From: a bacterium
Lineage (GTDB): Bacteria; Thermosulfidibacterota; Thermosulfidibacteria; Thermosulfidibacterales; JALWSI01
Direction: 5' to 3'
Assembly (NCBI GenBank): GCA_027080315.1
Contig: JALWSI010000051.1
Coordinates: forward strand, 1-27,865
DNA: 27,865 bases
Below are positions 1 to 7,122 of this stretch, in pieces (positions within the stretch are counted from its first letter, which is position 1; each line of letters begins with the position of its first letter). The position numbers and the translations under genes were made by a program. The notes under the pieces are model-generated. The model was given only the letters and a program-made list of their open reading frames with translations. It searched no databases and had not been told where the DNA came from.

Positions 1-72
1 CCTGTGCAACACCCAGGCCCAAGTACCCATGTGCCAGCGGTAGTGCTTTATCACATTGGGCCTTTCCAACAT
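1..72 (-). CDS. sdhC: Succinate dehydrogenase/fumarate reductase cytochrome b subunit (SdhC-like), N-terminal fragment
   Basis: The frame opens with ATG at 72, preceded by a good ribosome binding site (AGGGAGGT about 7 bases upstream), and runs off the left edge after 24 codons. The peptide starts MLERPNV and contains RWHMGTWAWVLHR. The RP near the start and the LHR about 20 residues later match the N-terminal SdhC signature (RP...S-x-x-H-R; E. coli has ASILHR at the aligned place), although the Ser is Trp here. In this family the stretch leads into the first membrane helix and contributes to quinone and haem b binding. It follows fumA-fumB on the same strand after a 97-base gap holding a hairpin, so the TCA cluster probably continues with sdhC(D)AB outside the window. 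The call rests on 24 residues plus context. Confidence 0.6.
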   Translation of the reverse strand, partial: MLERPNVIKHYRWHMGTWAWVLHR

Positions 73-116
73 GGCAACAACCTCCCTTCAAGTAGGATTT
101 CTCTCTGTGCGTGGAG

Positions 117-145
117 CGTATAGCATAGAGATGGTGCCCTTCCAA
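117..145 (-). promoter_or_regulatory. Possible sigma-70 promoter for the sdhC-like gene
   Basis: On the minus strand TTGGAA (145-140) and TATACG (122-117) are separated by 17 bases. They would start a transcript near 110, with a short leader to the ATG at 72. The -35 overlaps the hairpin downstream of fumB. Both hexamers are only 4/6 matches, so this is tentative. Confidence 0.25.
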
Positions 146-162
146 GAAGAGAAGGGCACCAT
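131..162 (-). terminator. Strong hairpin between fumB and the sdhC-like gene
   Basis: Two perfect 12-base arms (131-142 and 151-162, ATGGTGCCCTTC and its complement) enclose an 8-base loop. No T-run follows on either strand, so it is not a textbook intrinsic terminator. It could be a processing or stability hairpin inside the operon, or a site where transcription partly stops. Confidence 0.55.
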
Positions 163-169
163 AATTCAC

Positions 170-727
170 TCACTTTATTGCGTATTGTTTGACACCTTCC
201 TTTTCAAGATCGTTACCCCGTACATCGTTCACCACGATTACGGGGAAGTCTTCAACTTCAAGGCGTCTCACGGCCTCTGGCCCGAGGTCGTCATAGGCAA
301 TAACCTCTGCCTTCTTCACCCTCTTTGCAAGCAAAGCACCTGCTCCGCCTACAGCACCAAAATAGACACATTTGTGTTTCACGCAGGCATCTATAACCTC
401 TTTGGCCCTTCCACCTTTGCCAATCATGCCTTTGAGACCAAGGGCGATCAACCGGGGAGAATAGGGATCCATGCGGTAGCTTGTGGTGGGACCTGCAGAG
501 CCTATGGGATTGCCCGGCTTGGCTGGGGAAGGCCCAACAAAGTAGATAATCTGCCCCTTAACATCAAAGGGAAGATCCTCTCCTCTGTCCAAAGCCTCAA
601 CCATCCTTTTATGGGCAGCGTCACGCCCGGTGTAAATAACACCGGTGATGAGCACTGTGTCTCCTATCTTCAGTTTCTCGACCACCTCGTCCGTCAGGGG
701 AGTGGTCACTTTAATGTAATCAGACAT
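170..727 (-). CDS. fumB: Class I fumarate hydratase, beta (C-terminal) subunit
   Basis: 185 residues, the usual size for the separate C-terminal subunit of oxygen-sensitive [4Fe-4S] fumarase (FumA/TtdB family). The family segments are visible: TGRDAAHKR at about 33-41, FVGPSPAKPG at about 63-72, GPTTSYRMD at about 79-87 and GKGG near 103. It pairs with the alpha subunit encoded 18 bases upstream to interconvert fumarate and malate in the cytoplasm. The start is fixed by AAGGAGGGG just ahead of the ATG. A split class I fumarase next to mdh is typical of anaerobes. Fumarase is preferred over the related L-tartrate dehydratase because of the TCA neighbours. The gene symbol is generic for the beta subunit and does not mean E. 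coli fumB. Confidence 0.93.
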   Translation of the reverse strand: MSDYIKVTTPLTDEVVEKLKIGDTVLITGVIYTGRDAAHKRMVEALDRGEDLPFDVKGQIIYFVGPSPAKPGNPIGSAGPTTSYRMDPYSPRLIALGLKGMIGKGGRAKEVIDACVKHKCVYFGAVGGAGALLAKRVKKAEVIAYDDLGPEAVRRLEVEDFPVIVVNDVRGNDLEKEGVKQYAIK

Positions 728-745
728 GATTCCCCTCCTTTCCGC

Positions 746-1585
746 CTAAATGGTGGCCGACTTATGCCTTGCAGCATGGCAGTTGATGTTAACCGCCACA
801 GGCAGGCTGGCTATGTGACAGGGCTCCATCTCAAAGTGAACAGCCAGGGCCGTTACCCTACCGCCCCAACCCATGGGGCCACTGCCGATCTTGTTGATAC
901 GTTCAAGCAGCTCTTCTTCAACTGCCGCAAGCTCGGGATCAGGGTTTTTGGAACCAATAGGCCTCAGCAGAGCCTTCTTAGCGAGAAAGGCTGATCTCTC
1001 ATAGGTTCCACCAACCCCTATCCCCACGGTGATTGGAGGACAAGGATTACCACCACACTCGGTAACCCTCTTGTACACATACTCTTTCACCCCCTCTAAG
1101 CCATCAGCAGGTTTAAGCATCATAACCCTGCTCATGTTCTCGCTACCGCCACCCTTGGGAGCAACTGTGATGTGAATCTTATCTCCGGGAACCACCTTAT
1201 AGTGGATAATTGCAGGGGTGTTGTCTCCAACATTGGCCCTGGTGAAGGGATGGCAGGTGGACTTTCTTAAATAACCCTCTTTGTATCCCTGTCTCACCCC
1301 CTCATGAATGGCATCCCAGATGTAGCCTCCTTCAAAATAGACCTCCTGGCCCACCTCAATAAAGACTACACCAAGACCACAATCCTGACAGATGGGCACC
1401 TGCTCTCTGCGGGCTATGTCTGCGTTCTCTATTATCTGCTGAAGCACAGAGCGCCCAACTGGAGACTCCTCTTTCTCAAGCCCTGCCTTCAGGGCGTCGT
1501 AAACGTCTTGGGGCAGGTTGTAGTTGGCGTCAATACACAGGTTCTTAATTGTCTCGGTAACCTGTGCAACATTAACCTTTCTCAT
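746..1585 (-). CDS. fumA: Class I fumarate hydratase, alpha (N-terminal) subunit
   Basis: 279 residues, normal for the alpha subunit of two-subunit iron-sulfur fumarase. The N-terminal half carries PICQDCG (residues 64-70) with a probable cluster Cys at 66. The middle has GGGSENMSRV (145-154) and NPCPP (180-184, Cys182). The C-terminus ends in the family-like NCHAARHKS. These cysteines should hold the [4Fe-4S] cluster that acts as Lewis acid in hydration of fumarate to malate; I cannot tell whether the third ligand is C256 or C269. GAGAGGAG precedes the ATG. It lies downstream of mdh on the same strand, separated by about 100 bases with a hairpin, so malate made here feeds the neighbouring dehydrogenase. 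Confidence 0.94.
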   Translation of the reverse strand: MRKVNVAQVTETIKNLCIDANYNLPQDVYDALKAGLEKEESPVGRSVLQQIIENADIARREQVPICQDCGLGVVFIEVGQEVYFEGGYIWDAIHEGVRQGYKEGYLRKSTCHPFTRANVGDNTPAIIHYKVVPGDKIHITVAPKGGGSENMSRVMMLKPADGLEGVKEYVYKRVTECGGNPCPPITVGIGVGGTYERSAFLAKKALLRPIGSKNPDPELAAVEEELLERINKIGSGPMGWGGRVTALAVHFEMEPCHIASLPVAVNINCHAARHKSATI

Positions 1586-1638
1586 GGTGCTAAGCTCCTC
1601 TCTCTTGACTTTAAGGTAGAACCTTTTTCAACAAGACA

Positions 1639-1660
1639 CGGGAGGGCCTACGCCCTCCCG
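1639..1660 (-). terminator. Hairpin between mdh and fumA (weak terminator or attenuator)
   Basis: A 9-base stem (CGGGAGGGC at 1639-1647 with GCCCTCCCG at 1652-1660) closes a 4-base loop. On the minus strand it is followed by TGTCTTGTT, a weak T-rich tail. It probably lets only part of the mdh transcript continue into fumA. Confidence 0.45.
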
Positions 1661-1689
1661 CAAGACGCCTCAATCTTTTGCATATTAAC

Positions 1690-2649
<960 letters not shown>

Positions 2650-3001
2650 TTAGCACCTCCTATTGGTACTCGAAGCCCTGGTCTCCCAGAGTCTCCGGTT
2701 TTGGTCAAACTCTCATCACTCGGATCAAAAAGGCAAACATCTTTAGCTCTTAACGCACCCCACCCTTTTCTAAAAAACGGGGTTTTATTCTCATCGCCCC
2801 TCTCTCCTCTCTTGGGAGTGCGTGAAAGATATCACTTGTGCAAAGTAACAGTCAACACCTTTTTCAAGCCTTTTTAGGGAGTAAAGTCAGTGGTTCTCCC
2901 TTTTACATCTTGGGCTCAAAAAAAGGTGGGGCACCATATTTTGTGGAACAGCTGTGAAGGGAACAGACAGAGATAAAAAGAAATGAGACTCTTCTAAAAG
3001 C
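2650..3001 (-). promoter_or_regulatory. mdh upstream region: promoter and long leader
   Basis: This is most of the only gene-free stretch over 300 bases. On the minus strand TTGACT (2855-2850) and an extended -10 (TG one base ahead of TATCTT at 2831-2826) are 18 bases apart, predicting a start near 2818 and a leader of about 170 bases before the mdh ATG. I recognise no known riboswitch in the leader. It holds the 10-mer TTGGTCAAAC (2701-2710, plus strand), which also occurs upstream of icd. Confidence 0.5.
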
Positions 3002-3028
3002 AAGAGGGGACCTACAAGGTCCCCTCTT
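3002..3028 (-). terminator. Intrinsic terminator of icd
   Basis: About 11-12 paired bases (AAGAGGGGACC at 3002-3012 with its complement at 3018-3028) close a 3-5 base loop. It lies about 30 bases after the icd stop, and the minus-strand tail reads GCTTTTAG. On the plus strand the stem is followed by a T-run, but no plus-strand gene needs it. Confidence 0.75.
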
Positions 3029-3055
3029 TTTCAACCAAACGCCTAAGCCTTGGTC

Positions 3056-5290
3056 TTAGATTGAGTCTATTATGGCATTTAAAGTGGGGCTTGGACGCAT
3101 CTCTGTAGCGGCCTTCTCCTCATCGGGGAAGTAGTAGCCATCAATATCCGCCGGGCGACCCTGAGCGGCAAGAAGCTCCTCGTTTATCTTGGCCTCATTC
3201 TCAGAGAGTTTCTTGTAAACCTCGCTGAACTTCTCCTTCAGCTCAGGAATCTCGTCCTGCTCTGCCAGGGCCTTGGCCCAGTAGAGAGCGAAATAGAAGT
3301 GCTCGCCACGGGTGTCAAGCTCGTTAACCTTTCTGGATGGCCACTTACCGTTGTTGAGCACCTCAGAGATACCGTAGTTTATGGCATCAAGCATCACCTT
3401 TGCGCCTTTGTGGTTGTACTTGTCCGCTATGAACTCAACAGAAGCCGCAATGGCTGTAAACTCGGCCAAAGAGTCCCACCTGAGATGGCCCTCTTTCAAG
3501 AGCTGCTGCACGTGCTTAGGAGCAGAGCCACCTGCTCCAGCCTCTATGAGGCAACCTCCAGCCAGCAGAGGCACAACGGAAAGCATCTTGGCGCTTGTGC
3601 CCACCTCTAAGATGGGGAAGAGATCGGTGAGGTAGTCCCTGAGCACATTACCGGTTACGGCGATAACGCCCTCTCCCTTTCTCACCTTCTCGCAGGAGAA
3701 CTTCATGGCCTCAGCAGGGCTAAGGATGTGTATGTCAACGCCGTTGGTGTCCAGGTCTTTAAGGTACCTATCAACCTTCTTGATCAGCTCAGCATGATGG
3801 GCCCTGTCCTTGTCAAGCCAGAAGACCACAGAGTATCCCGTCTTCTTACCCTGCTCAACTCCCAGTTTAACCCAGTCTTTGATGGCCTCGTCCTTGACCT
3901 GGCAGGCTCTCCAGATGTCGTCCTTCTCAACCTTGTGCTCCATGAGCACATTTCCGTTTGCATCAACGATCCTGAAGGTTCCATTGGAAGGAGCCTGGAA
4001 GGTCTTGTCGTGGGATCCGTACTCCTCGGCCTTCATGGCCATGAGGCCCACGTTGATGAGGGTACCCATGGTGGTTCTGTCAAAGGCGCCGTTCTTCTTG
4101 CAGTCTTCCACCATCTCCTCATAAGCGGTGGCATAGGACCTATCGGGAATCACAGCCTTTGCATCATGAAGCTGGCCGTCGGGCCCCCAGGCCTTACCGC
4201 CATCCCTAACGATCACAGGCATGGAAGCGTCAATGATCACAAGGTTGGGGGCATGCAGGTTCGTTATGCCCCTGTCAGAGTCCACCATGAATAGGTCAGG
4301 GTTTTTATCAAAGGACTCTTTGATAGCAGCCTCTATCTCTTTTCTCTTCTCCTCTGGCAGCTTCTGGAGCTTCTGCTCAAGATCACCCAAACCGTTGTTG
4401 GGATTGAAACCTATCTCTTCAAACACATCACCGTACTTTTCATACACATCCTTCAAGAAGGCCTTAATAGCATACCCGAAGATTGGAGGATCGGACACCT
4501 TCATCATGGTGGCCTTCAGGTGCAGAGAGAAGAGTACGTCTTTGTTCTTGGCGTCCTCAAGCTGCTCTTCCAGGAAGCTCTGCAGGGCCTTAACATTGAT
4601 GAAGGTGCCATCAAGCACCTCTCCCTCGGTCATGGGAAGCTCTTTAAGAACAGTGGCATTACCGCTCTCGTCAACAAACTCTATCTTTACCTTTGTCTCC
4701 TTCTCTATGGTGACCGACTTCTCGTTCTCGTAGAAGTCACCGTGGCTCATGTAAGAAACGTGGCATTTGCTGTCTTTGGGCCACTCTTTCAGGGGAAGAC
4801 CCATGAGCTTGGGGTGCTTTCTGGCTGACTCTTTCACCGGAGGGGGAACGCTACGAACGTTGTTGCCCTGCCTGAGCACGGGGTTCACGGCGCTTCCCAG
4901 CACCTCGGCGTATCTCTCTTGGATCTTCTTCTCTTCTTCTGTTTTGGGCTCCTCTGGATACTCGGGAACCATGTAGCCCTTCGCTCTGAGCTCTGCAATG
5001 GTGTCCTTCAATTGAGGAACAGTGGCGCTGATGTTGGGCAGCTTTATGATGTTTGCATCAGGGGTGAAGACCATCTCACCAAGCTCTGCCAGGTGATCAG
5101 GCACCCTCTGATCCTCTTTGAGATAATCGGGAAACGCCGCCAGCGCTCTTCCTGCCAAAGAGATATCCTTCTCTACCACGTCAATACCTGCGCACCTCAC
5201 ATAACGTTCCACAATGGGTAACAGCGAGAATGACGCCAAGTAGGGGGCCTCATCTGTCTTCGTCCAAATCATCACCGGGTTTTTAGCCAT
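3056..5290 (-). CDS. icd: Monomeric NADP-dependent isocitrate dehydrogenase
   Basis: 744 residues, matching the large single-chain IDH family (about 740 residues), which is unrelated in length to the 400-residue dimeric enzyme. Family segments seen: [10 protein letters not shown] near the start, the SVNPVLR-like stretch [13 protein letters not shown] (about 134-146) with substrate-contacting Ser/Asn/Arg positions, [22 protein letters not shown], and [12 protein letters not shown] toward the NADP-binding part. It oxidatively decarboxylates isocitrate to 2-oxoglutarate, producing NADPH in the cytoplasm. GAGAGGAGG precedes the ATG. It has its own promoter region and terminator, so it is probably transcribed alone although it sits next to mdh-fumAB. 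The protein is full length with no disruptions. Confidence 0.96.
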   Translation of the reverse strand: MAKNPVMIWTKTDEAPYLASFSLLPIVERYVRCAGIDVVEKDISLAGRALAAFPDYLKEDQRVPDHLAELGEMVFTPDANIIKLPNISATVPQLKDTIAELRAKGYMVPEYPEEPKTEEEKKIQERYAEVLGSAVNPVLRQGNNVRSVPPPVKESARKHPKLMGLPLKEWPKDSKCHVSYMSHGDFYENEKSVTIEKETKVKIEFVDESGNATVLKELPMTEGEVLDGTFINVKALQSFLEEQLEDAKNKDVLFSLHLKATMMKVSDPPIFGYAIKAFLKDVYEKYGDVFEEIGFNPNNGLGDLEQKLQKLPEEKRKEIEAAIKESFDKNPDLFMVDSDRGITNLHAPNLVIIDASMPVIVRDGGKAWGPDGQLHDAKAVIPDRSYATAYEEMVEDCKKNGAFDRTTMGTLINVGLMAMKAEEYGSHDKTFQAPSNGTFRIVDANGNVLMEHKVEKDDIWRACQVKDEAIKDWVKLGVEQGKKTGYSVVFWLDKDRAHHAELIKKVDRYLKDLDTNGVDIHILSPAEAMKFSCEKVRKGEGVIAVTGNVLRDYLTDLFPILEVGTSAKMLSVVPLLAGGCLIEAGAGGSAPKHVQQLLKEGHLRWDSLAEFTAIAASVEFIADKYNHKGAKVMLDAINYGISEVLNNGKWPSRKVNELDTRGEHFYFALYWAKALAEQDEIPELKEKFSEVYKKLSENEAKINEELLAAQGRPADIDGYYFPDEEKAATEMRPSPTLNAIIDSI

Positions 5291-5334
5291 ACCCTGCCTC
5301 CTCTCTCTAAGGGATTTTGGGCGCTTACCTAACC

Positions 5335-5354
5335 CAAGGGAACTCCCTTGTCAA
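5335..5354 (-). promoter_or_regulatory. icd promoter -35 with an adjoining palindrome
   Basis: A perfect TTGACA lies at 5354-5349 on the minus strand. The bases directly after it form the palindrome CAAGGGA-AC-TCCCTTG (5335-5350), exactly where the promoter spacer would be. The expected -10 (TAGGTA) is poor, as would suit a promoter that needs an activator. A second possible extended -10, TGTGATAAT, lies farther upstream near 5370. I infer a regulator-binding site. Confidence 0.4.
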
Positions 5355-5521
5355 CATGAGAAAGTGATGATTATCACACTCTCGCCACTTTCTATTCCCG
5401 TGCAAAGATTGAAAGATCCGATTGGTCAAACCTTGGATGGAAGGCACCGCACAAAGGTAAAAGCTCAACTACCGATGGTTAAATGGGGGTTACGGTTTAT
5501 GCTGGATTCACAGGAAAAGGG

Positions 5522-6553
5522 TTACGAAGAGAGCTCTCTTTCTGTCTCCTCAACAAGCTCCTTCATGAGTCTTGGCACCGTGGTGATCTCTCTTAATCTC
5601 CACGCATTACCACCTGCAAACACGAGGCCTGTCTCCACATCCCCAGAGGCAGACCGTAAAAGAGCAGTGGCAATGCAATAAGGATCTGCATGACCAGAGC
5701 AGGGCTTGATGCAGTTGTACTTGCAACCGGGCTTTCTCCACTTTCCAGAGGCCATCTCTTCAACGAAGCGATTCTTTATGGCCCTGCCAGGCATCCCCAC
5801 AGGGCTCTTCACAAGCACGATATCTCCTTTTTTAGAGTTGAGGTATGCCTGTTTGAAGTTTGAATGCACATCGCACTCTTCTGTCACCACAAACCTGGTT
5901 GCAATTTGGACCCCTGACGCCCCCATCTTCAATGCCCGGGCTATGTCTTTACCGTCAAAGATACCCCCTGCGGCTATTACGGGTATGGAAACGGCCTCAA
6001 CAATAGAGGGCAAAATCTCCCATACAGACTCCATGGTGCCCAGATGTCCCCCTGCGTCGGTGCCCTCAACCACCACCGCGGCAGCACCAGAGCGCTCAGC
6101 GAGCTTTGCCCCTTTTGCAGAGGAGATGATCGAGACTATGGGAACATCAAAACGCTTACCCAGCCTGAACACCTCTCGTGAGAAGCCGGCCCCTGTAAGT
6201 ATAAGATCCACTCCTTCGTCAAAGGCGGTGAGAAGAAGGTCCTCAAAGTCGCTCATGGCAAAAAGAATGTTCACTCCAACCACGCCTTTGGAACCTGCTA
6301 TCTCCCTGGCCTTCCTGATCTCCTCCCTCAAAGGAATTGCATCATTGTAAGGTTTCTTTAGTTTCTCCCCTTTGCAGGTATCCTTTGGATGGTTCCGCCC
6401 AGGATCGTGAAGCAGCACCGCAGATATGACTCCAACTCCCCCTTCCCGGGCTACGCTGCCTGCGAGTCTGTGAAGGGAGACCCTTGCCCCCATTCCTCCC
6501 TGAATGATGGGAACTCTCGCCTCTACCTTTCCTATACGGAGAGGTTTAAGCAC
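5522..6553 (-). CDS. Nitronate monooxygenase-family FMN oxidoreductase with a cysteine motif
   Basis: 343 residues with the TIM-barrel flavoprotein fold of the nitronate monooxygenase/2-nitropropane dioxygenase family (also related to FabK). The N-terminal PIIQGGMGA (15-23) is the FMN loop, GTDAGGHLG (164-172) carries the family His170, and AAGGIFDG (194-201) binds the FMN phosphate. Near the C-terminus four cysteines form C277-x3-C281-x3-C285-x7-C293. As I recall, a subgroup in anaerobes has a similar motif, possibly for metal or cluster binding. The natural substrate in such organisms is unknown, and enoyl-thioester reduction is an alternative to nitronate oxidation. The start is GTG behind AAGGAAGG. 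A separate promoter just upstream suggests it is expressed independently of the leu run. Confidence 0.85.
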   Translation of the reverse strand: MLKPLRIGKVEARVPIIQGGMGARVSLHRLAGSVAREGGVGVISAVLLHDPGRNHPKDTCKGEKLKKPYNDAIPLREEIRKAREIAGSKGVVGVNILFAMSDFEDLLLTAFDEGVDLILTGAGFSREVFRLGKRFDVPIVSIISSAKGAKLAERSGAAAVVVEGTDAGGHLGTMESVWEILPSIVEAVSIPVIAAGGIFDGKDIARALKMGASGVQIATRFVVTEECDVHSNFKQAYLNSKKGDIVLVKSPVGMPGRAIKNRFVEEMASGKWRKPGCKYNCIKPCSGHADPYCIATALLRSASGDVETGLVFAGGNAWRLREITTVPRLMKELVEETERELSS

Positions 6554-6587
6554 TTTCGCCTTCCTTGCTTCTGGAATCCATGGTTTA

Positions 6588-6617
6588 ATAATATGGCGTT
6601 TGGATTGAAACGGTCAA
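6588..6617 (-). promoter_or_regulatory. Promoter of the nitronate monooxygenase-family gene
   Basis: On the minus strand TTGACC (6617-6612), 18 bases, then TATTAT (6593-6588), a 5/6 match to the -10 consensus. The predicted start near 6581 leaves a leader of about 28 bases to the GTG. It begins 8 bases after the stop of the phosphoesterase gene, so transcription can start here even when the upstream run is silent. Confidence 0.6.
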
Positions 6618-6624
6618 GAGAATT

Positions 6625-7110
6625 CTAAGGCCTCAAAGAAACGATCTCTGCCTCAAGGGTTTCGGTGTTCAAGATGGCAACCGTGGGTTTGCCAGTGAGA
6701 AGACCGCAGCATTCTCCGGGGTTCAACACCAGGGTCTTACCCACCATGCGATTATCCACCTCGTGGGTGTGGCCGTAGATCACCACATCAAACTTTCCAC
6801 CAAAGGCAATCTCATCCACGAAGTGATGGAAATGCTGTAACAGAATCTCGCAATCTCCTATGGTAAGGCGTCTTGGTGCCGGTTTGATAGCACCATTTGA
6901 CCGTTCTAAAAGCAAGGGAATCTCTCCGTCGTTATTTCCAAGCACGCCCTTAAAAGGGATGCCCGACTCTATTATGGGAACCAAAGAGAAGGGAGCCACT
7001 ATGTCTCCTGCATGTAGGATATGCTCCACACCTCTCCTCTCAAAGAGCTTTACCGCCTTCTCAATAAGAGATAGTTGATCGTGGGTATCAGAAATTACTC
7101 CAATAAGCAT
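6625..7110 (-). CDS. YfcE/MJ0936-family metallophosphoesterase
   Basis: A short cytoplasmic calcineurin-like phosphoesterase with every metal-binding motif of the family in order: SDTHD near residue 8, HAGD near 34, GNND near 58 and YGHTHE near 112. Members bind two divalent metals and hydrolyse phosphodiesters in vitro; physiological substrates are mostly unknown. There are two in-frame ATGs. The first (7116) is only 2 bases from the AAGGAG site; the second (7110, MLIGVIS) has about 8 bases, so I choose the second, giving 161 residues. The ribosome site overlaps the stop of the glycosyltransferase, so translation is probably coupled to it. Nothing in the protein links it to leucine or glycan synthesis. 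Confidence 0.9.
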   Translation of the reverse strand: MLIGVISDTHDQLSLIEKAVKLFERRGVEHILHAGDIVAPFSLVPIIESGIPFKGVLGNNDGEIPLLLERSNGAIKPAPRRLTIGDCEILLQHFHHFVDEIAFGGKFDVVIYGHTHEVDNRMVGKTLVLNPGECCGLLTGKPTVAILNTETLEAEIVSLRP

Positions 7111-7122
7111 AGCCATAACTCC

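Noticed and set aside
56-994. Long plus-strand open frame of 312 codons
   Set aside because: It is antisense to fumB and part of fumA, shows no recognisable motif, and ignores the clear coding signal of the opposite strand.
2650-2818. Riboswitch in the mdh leader
   Set aside because: No known aptamer consensus could be recognised and no terminator-like switch was seen.
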